A stretch of 64,000 bases of DNA from Ectobius pallidus (lineage: Eukaryota; Arthropoda; Insecta; Blattodea; Ectobiidae), in NCBI GenBank assembly GCA_964059195.1, contig CAXKWD010000007.1, forward strand, positions 26,671,023 through 26,735,022, written 5' to 3'. A program made the position numbers and the translations under genes. Numbering within the stretch: the first letter of the stretch is position 1; each line of letters starts with the position of its first letter. Of the stretch, positions 12,157 through 24,107 are shown one piece after another. The notes under the pieces were generated by a model. That model had not been told where the DNA came from. It ran no database searches and was given only the letters and a program-made list of their open reading frames with translations.

Positions 12157-12445
12157 ATACTCCGTGGCGCTACATCCCTGAAGGGACTTGGCCTACCACC
12201 CGACCGCTGCGTCATCTGTCGCAGGCAGATGGCAGGATTGGGGCATGTGGTTAGCATGCCGACACCCACGGCCGTTAATGGTGGTTTTCTTGACCGGAGC
12301 CGCTACTTCACTATCAAGTAGCTCCTCAATTTTGAATCACGAGGCTGAGTGCACCCCTACCAGACCTCCCTACCTCACCGGGAATCGAAGCCGGGCCGAC
12401 GGATCTGTAGTCAGCGACGCTAACCACAAGATCACGCCGGCGGAC
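12157..12445 (-). mobile_element. tRNA-derived SINE, family A
   Basis: Read on the minus strand it begins with a tRNA-like head (GGCGTGATCTTGTGGTTAGC, then a box B close to GGCTTCGATTCCC) and ends near GGGATGTAGCGCCACGGAG. It is the same family as the copies at 13011, 14241 and 40306. Confidence 0.85.
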
Positions 12446-12675
12446 AGTAATTGTTGTTATTGTTATATAATAAGTAAACTAATCCCTATTCAGACCATGG
12501 AGACCCAGTCTATTACACATTGGCCGGATTTCTCCTAGTACTTTTACATGTTAAAGGCTCCTATGCTCCCAGGGTCAATATTGAACACAGTGATTGAATA
12601 CATACAGAATTAACTTGCAATTTTATGTGTGGCGAAGCATAATAATCTCTTATAATCTCGTATAATAATTCTGTC

Positions 12676-12968
12676 GGTAAAGTGATCCCTATACAGGCCA
12701 TGGAGTGTTCCAGGAGGTTGAGGCTCCAAGATTTTTGGACATTCGGCTCATGAAGGTGGTAAGGTTGTCAGCCTTACGCACCGGCCGTCTTTACTCCCAG
12801 GATTACTCCTGGTACTCATTTCTGTCAGAGGCTGAGTCGACCCCAGGGCCATAGTGCCACCAGAAGGATAAGGCCAACTGAAAAATCTCAATGATCTCAT
12901 CGGGAATCGAACCCGCGACCTTCCGGTTTGTAGCGCAGCGCCTCAACCACTCCGCTACGGCGTACCCC
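12676..12968 (-). mobile_element. tRNA-derived SINE, family B
   Basis: On the minus strand the head reads GCCGTAGCGGAGTGGTTGAG, with box B GGGTTCGATTCCCGATG. A body follows that contains GGCACTATGGCCCTGG, shared with the copy at 29901-30168. The head is a good tRNA match, but the body shows it to be a SINE. Confidence 0.85.
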
Positions 12969-13010
12969 AATACTGTCAGTAGGCCAACAATATTAATAAT
13001 ACTAAACTAA

Positions 13011-13262
13011 ACTCCGTGGCGCAACATCCCTGAAGGGACAGAGCCTACCACCCGACCGCTGCGTCATCTACCATAGGCAGATGGCGGGATTGGGGGCATG
13101 TGGTCAGCATGCCGACACCCACAGCCCTTAATTGTGGTTTCCATCAAGTAGCTCCTCAGTTTGAATCACGAGGCTGGCCTCCCTACCTCACCGGAGGTAC
13201 CGGGGATCGAACCCGACAGATCTGTAATCAGCGACGCAAACCACAAGACCACGCCGGTGGTC
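13011..13262 (-). mobile_element. tRNA-derived SINE, family A
   Basis: Shares with the 12157 copy the words CTCCGTGGCGC, CCTGAAGGGAC and GGCATGTGGT. Its head lies at the right end. The central part is shortened relative to the other copies. Confidence 0.85.
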
Positions 13263-13591
13263 ATTAATAACACTAGATTGTGTAATAGTGTTAAATCAGA
13301 AGATAAAACAGTATAATTTCATGTTTAAATTCTGTAGTCTGTTCATTAGGACTCGTGTGGCACTGGCAGTCGATTCGAAAAGTTTTATAGATAAATATAA
13401 ACACTAGTAATGATAAATATAAACACTATTAATGAAAATAGAATATAATTAATAGAATGGTAGGTTACTAGATTATAGGCTGCAAACACCACATGACAAT
13501 CCAGCTTCTGTAGTAGGTCGAAGGAGAATGACAGTTATTACCTAGGTTGACAAGGGTAGGATTAAGTTTTGCTGGTCCAAATATGAATACT

Positions 13592-13637
13592 CCTTTCGGA
13601 AACTCCGTTAGGAGCCGTTCGTATATCTGAACATAGC
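13592..13637 (-). repeat. 46-bp inverted repeat, right arm
   Basis: Exact reverse complement of 10971-11016. The identical arms suggest a young terminal or foldback structure, or a recent inverted copy. Confidence 0.85.
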
Positions 13638-14240
13638 TTAGGCAACTTCTACGTATAGGCTACAACTTGGTTCAAGGCATGCCGACAGACCCTCATAATC
13701 CGCAGTAAATAACTTGAAATGAGGGTGTCTTGGACAATAAAGTTGTATATTCTGGATTTTCAGCGAGTTTCTTGGGCGTTGAACTTGCCTGACAGCCAAT
13801 AGAATTTCGTGTGCAACCAATCAATGCTCATTTATGAATTTTTGACATTTAAGCTATGACTCCACGTGGACACCAGACGAGTGCCATTCAGGCAGTTGTT
13901 GCTCCCCCGTACCACTCCTTAAGTGCCAGACAATGGCTTAATCCTCAAAGCATGCCGACTGTCTACATAGGTTTTGCCTACACCACTGTATGTTTAATGT
14001 TTGTTAAGCAGAAATAAGAGTCAGAAAAATGATCTTTGGGGTCCCTCCAAATCATATAGAGGGAACATAGCAAATAGGATGTGTCGTGTGCCATTTTTCC
14101 ATGCAGTGAGAACCCTAGAACATGATAAACAACAGGATAGCCTATGTGGGGTCCAGGGCTTGTTTGTCCCCCACATTACACCCAAAATAAATTTCATTTC
14201 GTTCCACCATATTTACGATCCTCTAGGAGCTTTCACTTGG
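13638..14240. other. Unassigned DNA, no gene recognised
   Basis: No supported feature. Open frames here run into the SINE that follows and have no family features. Confidence 0.35.
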
Positions 14241-14525
14241 ACCGCCGGCGTGGTCTTGTGGTTAGCGTCGCTGACTACAGATCCGTCGGCGCCAGGTTCG
14301 AAATCCGGTATCTCCTCGGATTATTTTGAGGTAGGGTGGTCTGGTACGGGTGCACTCAGCCTCGTGATTCAAATTGAGGAGCTACTTGATAGAGAAGTAG
14401 CGGTTCCGGTCATGGAAACCACCATTAACAACCGTGGGTGTCGGCATGCTGACCACATGCCCCCCAATCCTGCCATCTGCCTATGGTAGATGACGCAGCG
14501 GTCGGGATGTTAGCGCCACGGAGTT
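14241..14525 (+). mobile_element. tRNA-derived SINE, family A
   Basis: The head GGCGTGGTCTTGTGGTTAGC (box A) is followed by a degenerate box B GGTTCGAAATC, then the family body and the end GCGCCACGGAGTT. Confidence 0.85.
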
Positions 14526-15162
14526 GGTTAATAAATATCATAATATAGGCTACGACAAATTATTCTGGTAGGAAATTTAAACAAAGATTGTTTTTATAAA
14601 ATCGTAAAAAATGTCACTCTTTATGTAAATTGATTGTGGATTAAAAAAAGTAGGCCTATACCAATTTAAGAAACTGACTGTTCATACATGAATTAAATGC
14701 CTACAAGAAGTAGAATCATAGGCTATAGGCTTACAAAATCCTGGCGATATCAGAGGTTTCGAACTGCACATTCATGTAAAGAAACTGAAATGTAAGTAAA
14801 TTGTCCATGGCATACTTCATAGGTGCTGTGAGTCACGTTTAACACAAATTCCACTTGTGCCTGATTGCAACTTGATAATTGGTTGTTCTCTCGCAATATC
14901 AAGTAACGGGTACGTAATCTAATATTCTGTAAATTACACACTGTGATTCACTATGCGAAGCTTTTCTCAGAACTCAGGTCCCAAGTCAGCAGTGAATGTT
15001 TTCATAAATATTTTCCCACAACCGCTTCAGACTTGTTACGCAATACCAATGATCTGGGTCTGTTATAAAACTCATACGAGTCTATTTTGTTTTAAATAAA
15101 TAGAAGGGGACAAACTAAAATTACAATGTTAATTATACAAAGTCTTACTGATATACTTTCCA
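14526..15162. other. Unassigned DNA, no gene recognised
   Basis: No supported feature. Confidence 0.35.
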
Positions 15163-15735
15163 ATCCCTTAGTTTTATCTCGGGAGTATGGGGGAACCTCA
15201 TCCTGGGGGAGGCTTCCAGCCTATTCCCCCCAAAATTGCTGAAAATAAAAATCGAGAGGGTGTAGGCCTAATGCGAATGGTCAGCCATCTTTAAGAACCT
15301 AGGTCCCAAGGTTTTCACTCCCTCTGAGTGGTATTTTTTGTTTGGAAAAAATGCTGAGATTTGTTTTTAGTTTCAAGGTCAGGCGGGATTACAGATATTA
15401 TGTGCACTGTTTAACATGATACGACAGTCTATGAAACATCCCCTAACGAGAGCGTCGTTCCATCCCAATTGTTATTTTCAGCCTGTCAAATGGATTTTCA
15501 AAGTCAGGCAGGCTTGTGGACGTGCGCAGTTTACTGACCGATTAACCCATATCATCGTCCAATACGGAGCAAGCATTCTATTTTTTCCACAAATAGGCCT
15601 ACCATCTATTGTATGAGGGGTGAACACTTTTCTTAAAGATGGCTGCCGCTAGGTTTAACATCCTCTTGATTTTTATTTTCATCAAATTTTTGGGGATGGG
15701 ATGAAGGCCTCCTTGGGGCGAAGTACCTGATACAA
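15163..15735. mobile_element. Foldback (long inverted repeat) element
   Basis: The left arm (about 15200-15297) and the reverse complement of the right arm (about 15635-15720) share GAAAATAAAAATC, CAGCCATCTTTAAGAA and a CCCCAAAA block. Arms are roughly 90-100 bp and diverged. The spacer has no recognised coding frame. Exact ends and target duplication are unclear. Confidence 0.6.
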
Positions 15736-15928
15736 CTGACTTTTCCCGTTGTATATACAGGGTGCCCACTCCCCCCAAACGTCATGACTCACCCCCCAAA
15801 CTTCATTGCTCACCCCCACCCCAATTGGATGTCGACAAGGCCGCCTTATGATATTTTCTAGGGGGGCAATTTTTTTAATTAATTTATTTTTTGTCGCTTT
15901 AACTTCTTGGGCCACTTTGTAATATTAT

Positions 15929-15968
<40 letters not shown>

Positions 15969-15980
15969 TAATAAGTGCAA

Positions 15981-17001
15981 CAATGACGTAGCCAGAAAAT
16001 AATTCGGGTCGGAAGTGCCGGGGGGGTTTGGAATGCCCCCCAAAAAGGGGATCGGGGGTCCATCCCCAGAAAATTTTTAAATATTGAACTAATGAAAATC
16101 ACATTTTACGCTATTTTAGCACAGAAAAACTAGTTAGGAAATTTGTTTACCATACTCGAAGACATGCCAATGTAAATAAGAAATCATTACCTAAGTGGGG
16201 GGCCCACCCCCGGAAAATTTTTAAATACTGAACTAATGAAAATCACATTTTACGCTATTTTAGCGTAACTCAAAAGCTAGTGAGGAAATTTGTTTACCAT
16301 ACTCTAAGACATGCCAATGTAAACAAGAAATGTTACCTAAGTCAGATGTCCACCCCGGGAAATTTTTAAATACTGAACTAACGAAAATCACATTTTACGC
16401 TATTTTAGCACTGAAAAACTAGTTATGAAATTTGTTTACCGTACTCTAAGACATGCCAATGTACATAAGAAATCATTACCTAGGTGGGGGTCCACCCCCG
16501 GAAAATTTTTAAATATTGAATTAATGAAAATCACATTTTACGCTATTTTAGCACTAACAAACTAGTTAGAAAATTTGTTTACCATACTCTAAGACATGCC
16601 AATGTAAACAAGAAAATGTTACCTAAGTCGGGTGTCCACCCCCGGGAAATTTTTAAATGTTGAACTAATGAAAATCACATTTTACGCTATTTTAGCACTG
16701 AAAAACTAGTTAGCAAATTTGTTTACTATACTCTAAGACATGGCAACTTAAACAAGAAATTGTTACCTAAATTATAATACTTATTACTATTTATAAGAAA
16801 AGTTAAATAGCACATGGAACAGTGGACATAATAGGCCTACTCATTATGTTATGAAAAGAAAATAACTGCTATATCATATTTGACACACCAACAAATCTTG
16901 TTTAATTAAATAAATATATATATTTTTAATACAAATATAGAATTTTAGGTTTTGACTCTTGGGAGTCCAAACCCCCTGAACCCCCTTTCCTAATCCACTT
17001 G
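15981..17001. mobile_element. Nested hAT-like element with internal minisatellite
   Basis: Its left end CAATGACGTAGCC and its right end (inverse of a CCACTTG end) match the 372-bp element at 42382-42753 in inverted orientation. Both share the block with CATTTTACGCTATTTTA and the stretch beginning TTCCATGTGTTATTTAAC or its complement. This copy differs by amplifying the internal block five times. No target duplication was found. Confidence 0.6.
16050..16770. repeat. Five tandem copies of a ~146-bp unit
   Basis: Each unit contains AAATTTTTAAATA, AAAATCACATTTTACGCTAT, a CTAGTTAG block and AGACATGCCAATGTAAA, ending in a GGG-CCACCCC junction. The element copy at 42382 has a single unit. Confidence 0.9.
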
Positions 17002-17129
17002 GATTCTGATTCCATGTTGTCGATTTGGTGAAACTTCTGCAATTCAAATAATTGTCTTAAAGGAAAAACACCTGACTATAAGGCTAACAATTACACTGGA
17101 CAACAAAACTGACCTTCAAAAACTTTTTT

Positions 17130-17640
17130 TTACACAAAACATATCATTTCTTATGTATTTTGATGTGCTGAGTTCAAATATGGCCTTTGTTTTTGTCTAG
17201 CACCCTCAGGTTTTTAGTAAATCGTATACTTACACTTCTAATCGTTTATAAATAAATCGTAAAGTCACCGTAATATCAAAGACTAACTGGTAATATTTTT
17301 TTACACAAAACATATAATTTCTTATGTATTTTGATGTGCTGAGTTCAAATATGGCCTTAGTTTTTGTCTAGCCCCCTCAGTTTTTTAGTAAATCGTATAC
17401 TTACACTTCTAGTCGTTTATAAATAAAACGTAAAGTCGCCGTAATATCAAAGACTAACTGGTAATATTTTTTTACACAAAATATATAATTTCTTATGTAT
17501 TTTGATGTGCTGAGTTCAAATATGGCCTTTGTTTTTGTCTACCACCCTCAGTTTTTTAGTAAATCGTGTACTTACGCGTCTAGTCGTTTATAAATAAAAC
17601 GTAAAGTCACCGTATTATCAAAGACGAACTGGTAATATTC
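17130..17640. repeat. Three tandem copies of a 171-bp unit at the T2 3' end
   Basis: Units begin TACACAAAA at 17131, 17302 and 17473. The third unit overlaps the last codons of T2, so the 3' end of the gene and its flank were tandemly amplified away from the gene. Confidence 0.9.
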
Positions 17641-18592
17641 GTATGTAGAAGAATCCTTCATAATAAAATTATATTTAATTTTGTAAAAGTAACCAATTAA
17701 CATACCTGAAAACATTGCCAGCTCGTTTGAAGTCCATCCTCTACTGCTGTCAGTTGAATTTCTGCCGTTTGCTGCTTCTTCTGTACTTTCCTGTGGTTTC
17801 TCTTTTGAGGCTCCAGCAGTAATCTGCAAGCATATTGGGTTTCCATCTTCTTGATACCTTTTCTCCATTTCGGAAATATCTTGGTGGAATCTTTCTCCAT
17901 GTTCATCACTAACTTGTCCTAGATTTGCAGGGAAAAAGTCCAAATGGGAAAGCAAGAAGTGAATTTTGAGAGACATGTTGCAACCTAGATTTCTATAGGC
18001 TCCTAGTAATTTCTCAATTAATTGTTCGTAATTTTGTGCTCTAGTATTACCTAAGAACTGTTCGCAAATGGTCTTGAATGATATCCATGCTTCAAGTTCC
18101 ACATGATTCAGTTTGCTTTCAAACAGCTGATCTTTCATTAGTTCTCGAATCTGAGGCCCAACAAAAATGCCTTCCTTCAACTTAAGAAGCACTGATTCTT
18201 GGAAATTTTTCTTCTAGGTATTTGAAACCTGCTCCAGATTTGTCTAATGCGTTGACAAAATTCTTCATTAGGCCTAATTTGATATGAAGTGGAGGCAATA
18301 AAATTTTTGATCTATCAACCAATGGTTCAGCTAAGATATTCTTTTCTCCAGGGACAAAATTCTTCCGGGGAGGCCATATTTTAGTGTCGTAATGTTTGGT
18401 TTTATCACGGTTATCCCATTCGCACAAAAAGCAGCAATATTTCATGTATCCGCTTTGCAATCCTAACAGTATTCCAATCATTTTGAAATCGCCACAGATG
18501 GACCAGTTGTACTTGTCATAGTGCACTTTTTGTAATATTAGCTGCATATTTTTGTAACTTTCTTTCTTTTGAACTGCATGACCAATTGTCAT
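17572..18592 (-). pseudogene. T2: C-terminal part of the transposase-like gene
   Basis: Two overlapping minus-strand frames (18592-18182 and 18192-17572) together make about 340 residues of the T1 family, with one frameshift near 18187. Recognisable blocks in order are S-I-C-G-D-F-K-M-I-G, C-C-F-L-C-E-W-D, P-P-L-H-I-K-L-G-L-M-K-N-F-V, E-G-I-F-V-G-P-Q-I-R and D-E-H-G-E-R-F-H-Q-D-I. The two C-x-x-C-like cysteines before W-D suggest metal binding. The conserved C-G-D could hold a catalytic aspartate, but this is inference. The N-terminal third is missing or unrecognisable. It lies in the 15758-19116 element. The family is unnamed and widespread in arthropod genomes. Confidence 0.8.
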
Positions 18593-19616
18593 AACACCAC
18601 GGTCCTTACTAACTAAAGCAGTAAAATAATAATAAATAAATGTTATAATCGCTATTAGGTCTTGTTTACTATGTCAATCATTTTAACAGAAATTTAAGCA
18701 TTTACAGCCAGTGCTAATTCAGAAAACAGGCTTTCTTTTTGAAACTGAGGGTGCCAGAGAAAAACTGTTTGCATAATTGAATTCAGCACTAAAATCCACA
18801 TAATAAACGCCCAATTTCATGCAAAAAATTTTTTGGCTATTGTCCAGTGTTATTAATATACATTTTTCCCTTGCGCCCCCCCCCCCCGCGGCCCGAAATT
18901 CTTCATATTTATCTTTATAAAGAATTAGAAGAGACCTTTTGAAGTTATAGAACTTGACCGTTTTTATTTTTAACATATAAAACTCTAATTTTGCAACAAT
19001 TTTCTACCCCCCCCCCCAGAAAATTCATAAAACGATAATATTTTGCCCCCCCCCCCCCAGAAATTTCAATGACGCAGTCTGCGTCTTAACCACCCCCCCC
19101 CCCGTGGGCACCACTGGTATATAGGCTTGGAAAAAAGGAGAGAGAAGTTAAACTAGAAAATACTCTACAAAACGTGAAATTCGTTGTGTTGGGGCTCAGA
19201 AAAATAAGGAGATTCGGCGAAGACATAACTAGAAATTAAACGTAGATCTTATGTTGCCAAAACAAAGGAACAAAAAAGAGTGGGATTTCTAATCAAGAAA
19301 TGCCTAATATACAAGACGTATAGCCTAACTCGAACGGTAAGACCTGAGCCAAACAAACGGATGAGCAGCCGTCTACGATGACGAAATCTAGACCTGCCTC
19401 ACCTTCATAGCACGTGATGTTCCCTACCTATATGTACAGACCGTGTAAAAACATCTTAGCCTCACAGCATTCAATAGTGAATTGTGAACTGAATAGATAA
19501 TAAGAGCAATGGAAGGCGAATGTAGTTGTTCTAGCAAAGAGGTTGGTGGTAGCAAAGTGATTCCCAGTCAGAGTAGGGAAATAGCGTGGAATGTATATAG
19601 GTATTTCAAACAGGTA

Positions 19617-19831
19617 AAGATCTCGCACGAAATCTGTGCCGATGAGACCGTTACTCTCTAGAGAGAGACATGTTATTGTGCGAGAGAGAGAGAGGTAGAT
19701 TGGCCTTTACAAATAGAAAGGGAGGTACTGTTGTGCGAGAGAGATAGTTAGCAGGCCAATCGACGCTACAGTCCCCACGAAAACGTAATGCAATGACTTA
19801 GGCAATCGGCACAGATATCGTGCGGGAACTT
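19617..19831. mobile_element. 215-bp MITE, TA target
   Basis: Inverted ends read AAGATCTCGCACGAA and AAGTTCCCGCACGAT, both followed by ATCTGTGCCGAT. TA flanks both sides (19615-19616 and 19832-19833). The interior is GA-rich. Confidence 0.8.
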
Positions 19832-19837
19832 TACATC

Positions 19838-20733
19838 AAGATGACCCTAAATATGCAATTCAGCAGCGTGTTTCGGATGCTACAGGAATTTCATTCAGCA
19901 GAATTAAGAGAATTGTAAAAGAAGGTGAGAAATGTGTTAAAAAAACGACCAAGAAAAAAAGTGAAAACAGACTTAGATGATTTTGAGTCGGTAATTAGAA
20001 GGGCGGTGAATGAATTTCACAAAACAAATGAGGAAAGGGCAACTTTAAAAACACTATTACCTGTCCTAAAGAACAAAATTAAATTTTTCTGGAGATAAAT
20101 GGGCTTTAAGGCAGGTGTTGAAAGATTTACATTTCAGGTGGAGGAACAGTGAATAACCGGAAGATATTAATTGAGAATCAGAAATTTATGTCTGAAGTAT
20201 TTACGATGTCTTACAACTTACAGGGAAGAAGAGCGACCAATCATCTACATGGACAAGACCTACATTCATTCATTGCACACCAAAAACATGCATGGAGTGA
20301 CAACAGTAACACGGGACTGCTAGCTCCGGTTTCGAAGGGGCAATGGGCTATAATTGTGCATGCACTTGGTGAAGACGGTTTTGTGCCCAATGCACTTCTA
20401 ATGTTTAAGTTGGGTACAAAATCAGATTACCACGATGACATGAATTTTGTCAATTATCAAAAATGACTTACGACTAAATTAATACCCAACCTTCCCCAAA
20501 ACTCTGTTCTGGTAATCGATAATGCACCATACCACAACGTAGAACTTAACCCGGCTCCAAATTTCGCATGCAAGAAAGCAGTCATGATGGATTGGCTTAC
20601 CCAATGGTATTCCATTTCACTCGAAAATGCTGAAACCAGAATTATATCACTGATTAAACTCAGAAAGCCCTCTTTTAAAACATTCAAAATTGAATACAAC
20701 AAATACAAAGAATTATTCAATATAAAAAGATAA
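19838..20733 (+). pseudogene. Tc1/mariner-like transposase remnant
   Basis: Translated fragments show a helix-turn-helix-like V-S-D-A-T-G-I-S-F-S-R-I-K and R-P-R-K-K, then N-N-R-K-I-L-I-E. Next come W-S-D-N-S-N-T-G-L and V-S-K-G-Q-W-A-I-I-V-H, followed by D-Y-H-D-D-M-N-F and V-L-V-I-D-N-A-P-Y-H-N with the second catalytic Asp. The order fits a Tc1/mariner (IS630) transposase family found in many insects. The frame is broken at least twice (near 20097 and 20464). The protein ends before the usual catalytic Glu/Asp block near L-N-P-I-E. It is inactive. No matching terminal repeats were found. Confidence 0.75.
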
Positions 20734-21568
20734 ATAAATATTTTAAATTTATTGATGTAATTTGTGACAGGATAGGATTTTGTCTCTGTAAATTGGTTTG
20801 CAATTTTCTCATTAGAAAGCCATGAATATATTATGTTAACAAGTAAAATAAAACATGTAAGTGTACAATAATTTATTTCTGTTTTATTTATACAGTAGCA
20901 TAGTATACATTTACACATATGTACATATTTTTATTTTATGCAGGTATTGGTATCAGGATCAAAATATATTTTGAAAACATTTTACCTTTGTACTCAACGT
21001 ACAGCAAGACTATTTGTATCTTGGACCACAGAGTGACAACCTATATTGCACAACTATACCAGTAATATAGTATGATACTGAACCTACTAAAAGTAATAAC
21101 AGAAGCCATTTTTTTTTAAAATATTCAGGAGATTAAGATTCAACAAACACAATAGCTATCAACAATAGCTTCTTTCGTTTTACTGTATTATCTATGTCAG
21201 TTCAATGTACGTAGTACAGTAATTTATCACAGTAAAAGATAATTTGGGTAGTATTAATTAGTTTGCTCCAACTCATCATTATTGTTACTAGTTGCTGTAA
21301 GGGCTCACATGCAAAGAATAGGTATGCCTTGTAGGGGACTGATATAGGATGTTCGGTTGCATTTAGCAGTCCCCCTAGCAGCAACTGACCTGTAGTGGAG
21401 TTGAAAGTATGACAGCTGTAACAACCACCATACAGCGATCTTATATAGAGAACTGGTGTTCTTCATAGCATAACCTACTCAAGTAGTATTGTTTTATGGC
21501 ATACTGAACAATGATACAAGTCTTTTCCAACAGAGAAGTTAATCCCTTAAGTCAAACAACTTTTGTGT
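20734..21568. other. Unassigned DNA, no gene recognised
   Basis: AT-rich, no supported feature. Confidence 0.35.
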
Positions 21569-21576
21569 CACACGAT

Positions 21577-22686
21577 CAGGATGACCAGACTGGGACAGTC
21601 CCAGTTTTGAAAACACTGTTCTATTGTCCCAAGATTTTTTTTGGAAAATCTAAGTTACCCAGTTTTTTAGGAATTGTTACTTCTGCCAGAAAAAATATGT
21701 TATTTTATTTTGTGCAACAGATAGCAACACTTATGTGCAACAAGAGTGTCAGTTACCTACTGGAGATACATGACTGCAGATTTAGAGATTCTTGTGAACA
21801 TTTGTTGTTTCCATGGATTAGGTTGGCATCAGGTTGAAAGTAGTATTGTTTCTGTTGGTTCATGCTATTATGCCTAAAGGCTAGTTTATGCAACAAAATT
21901 AGGTTTCGTAAATGAGTTTCTCAACTGTTTTTTACTTGAATGTGCAAGCACTAGATGAAATGGCGACAATGCGTTACGACACTACACAGTTTCGGCTGAT
22001 TCCAAATTTTCACGAAACTATAATAGTAATTTAGAGATTATACGCTTATTTAGCTTGTTCGCGTTTTGTAAAATGAAGTAGGAAGTGAGGAAACTGTGAA
22101 ATGCCTGGATTCATACATGTTTCAAAGGTGCATAGGCCTATGGGATTTCAGCAAATTGTAGTACAGAAATAAGATGAAACGTGTGGTTGCCCTGGAATTA
22201 GTTTTGAAGAAAATGGGTGTAATTAGTTTAATGAACTCACTTTCATGAAAGTAGATACGAAACCTAGTGTCATCATGTAAACTAGCCTTAATGCTGGCTT
22301 GTGCTGGCCTTTTTTACTTTGAGCCTGTAACTGCCAATTTTTGCAAAGGGTGTAGCTTGATTGTTTACAATCAGTGAAGATGTCCAAAAGAAAATGTGTA
22401 GGCCTACACAGTGATACACTGAAGACAGATTTTTCTATTATAAGACAAACTATGGGAAGAAAAATCAGAAGCTCCTAAACAAACGGATACTTCTGAAGAA
22501 TACAAATACCTTACTGTGAACGATTAATATCCACATTTGATCTCCAAGTGCTTCAATATTTTTCTAAATGTAACAATTTTAACGCTTTATTCATTAAAAA
22601 TAATATGCTGAAATAAAGAACACACTGAAAAAAATTGGAAATTGTTCGGAGTCCTGTTTTGTTTTGTTTTACAATCTGGTCACCTG
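21577..22686. mobile_element. 1.1-kb non-autonomous hAT element
   Basis: The left end is CAGGATGACCAGACTG. The right end, inverted, is CAGGTGACCAGATTG. Flanks are CACACGAT (21569-21576) and CACACTGT (22687-22694), an 8-bp target with two changes. Near 22378 a short start M-S-K-R-K-C resembles the N-terminus of some hAT-linked proteins but soon hits stops. Confidence 0.65.
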
Positions 22687-22694
22687 CACACTGT

Positions 22695-24107
22695 AGGCTA
22701 CAATGTAGAGATATAGGATAAAGAAAGAAATATACTGTTATTACTTGCTGTATGTAACTCAATTTCTTTTTACAGAGTATTCTATTAAGTTATGTGATAC
22801 CTCTTTGGTATGACAGCAATCCCCTGACTTTGCAAAATTATTTTGATGCTTTATTCTCATCCTCAAAGAGCTATCTCATTGGTGTAAGGAGCAATATATG
22901 AATTACATTGCTGCAAGGCATTCCTAAACTTAAACTTATACAAAGAAACCGTGGAATGATGGTATCCATGGATCTCTGGATATCTGATACTATAGATTTT
23001 CACACACTTTGCATTAAAATACACTCTGAGATCCAGTCTTCAAGTATTTCTGCTGTACAGTTTTAAATGCTCTAATAATAAAATGAGACCAAAATGGAAT
23101 AACTGAGGTTTGAACCTTTAATAATTTTATTTATGATGGATATTTATAAAATGAGCATAGCACACTAATAAGCATCTGTGATAAAAGCTATTGGCAGTTT
23201 TGACCCATTATTTACATAATTAAAACACCATAAATATGAATAAAAATATTAAGTGTTTTTGTCTGGAAACCATAGAAGAGACTCTGGTGTCAGTTGAATT
23301 TAATTTAATAATTAATCACTCTTATACTCTTTGAAAGGAACATACAAATTACAACAATACCCTAGTTTAATAGCTACCAGTAATTCAATGTTACATATTC
23401 AAACGTATCGAGGGGGAAAATGTACTCTGTGCTCTCACAAACTTTTTTTTTATCATTTTGGAATTCTGTATGTTGTGTTGGGAAATACATCAAATACTGC
23501 ATTTACAATGTGCATAGTAATTTGCAATTACACTTCAAAAGTTAGTGTAAACCTTGCAAAGGATAAACAGTTTAAAAATTCAAACCCCTTATTAAAACTC
23601 ATAACATGTCAACTACTTTGGATATGACATTTACTCATAAATACAATTATTGTCTACATTAAAATAACTTAAAATAAAATTGCAACTATGCAGCAACTTA
23701 ATCCACGTATAAGTAAATTTACATACAATACTTCAACAATAATGCTAGAGATGAGTACTGGTTGGGTGAACTCTGCCTTTTTTCTTTCTTAAATACATGT
23801 CTCTGATACAGTTGTCTTAGCCAGCATTGCAGCCGGAAATATTTTTAAAACTTTATCATTAAAGAACTGCTTGCCAAAAACTATCAGTGCTTTCAATATT
23901 ACTGTTGTTGATACATGAGAGAAGGTAACTACAGTATTGGCAGAAAATGAATGCAACTAATACCAGTATATCATTTAAAAATTGTATCTCATTCTATTAG
24001 AAAAATGAATTGTGTGAATGAAATTACTGAGAAGTTGACATACCGGTAAGACTTATCTCGGTAAACGTGATCTGACAAGAAGCCCTCATAGGTTTTCTCT
24101 ATTCTTT
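22695..24107. other. Unassigned AT-rich DNA, no gene recognised
   Basis: A 98-codon frame at 23331-23627 has no recognisable family. Nothing else was supported. Confidence 0.35.

Larger units (their letters stand above)
15758..19116. mobile_element. 3.36-kb TIR element carrying T2 and two tandem arrays
   Basis: The left end CAGGGTGCCCAC and the right end, read inverted, CAGTGGTGCCCAC look like hAT termini. The 7-bp word GTATATA flanks both sides (15751-15757 and 19117-19123). An 8-bp hAT duplication may have lost one base. The right end holds four long poly-C tracts (near 18884, 19006, 19046 and 19092). The left end is also C-rich. It contains the T2 gene on the minus strand and a nested element. 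Whether T2 is this element's own transposase or a passenger cannot be decided here. Confidence 0.65.

Noticed and set aside
12895..12960. Possible tRNA gene on the minus strand
   Set aside because: Box A and B are good, but the segment is the head of a SINE with a long shared body and a second copy at 29901.
14241..14320. Possible tRNA gene
   Set aside because: Box B is degenerate and the family-A SINE body follows directly. Four copies occur in the window.
16050..17640. CRISPR-like direct repeats
   Set aside because: Units of 146 and 171 bp are contiguous with no unique spacers, in a eukaryotic transposon.
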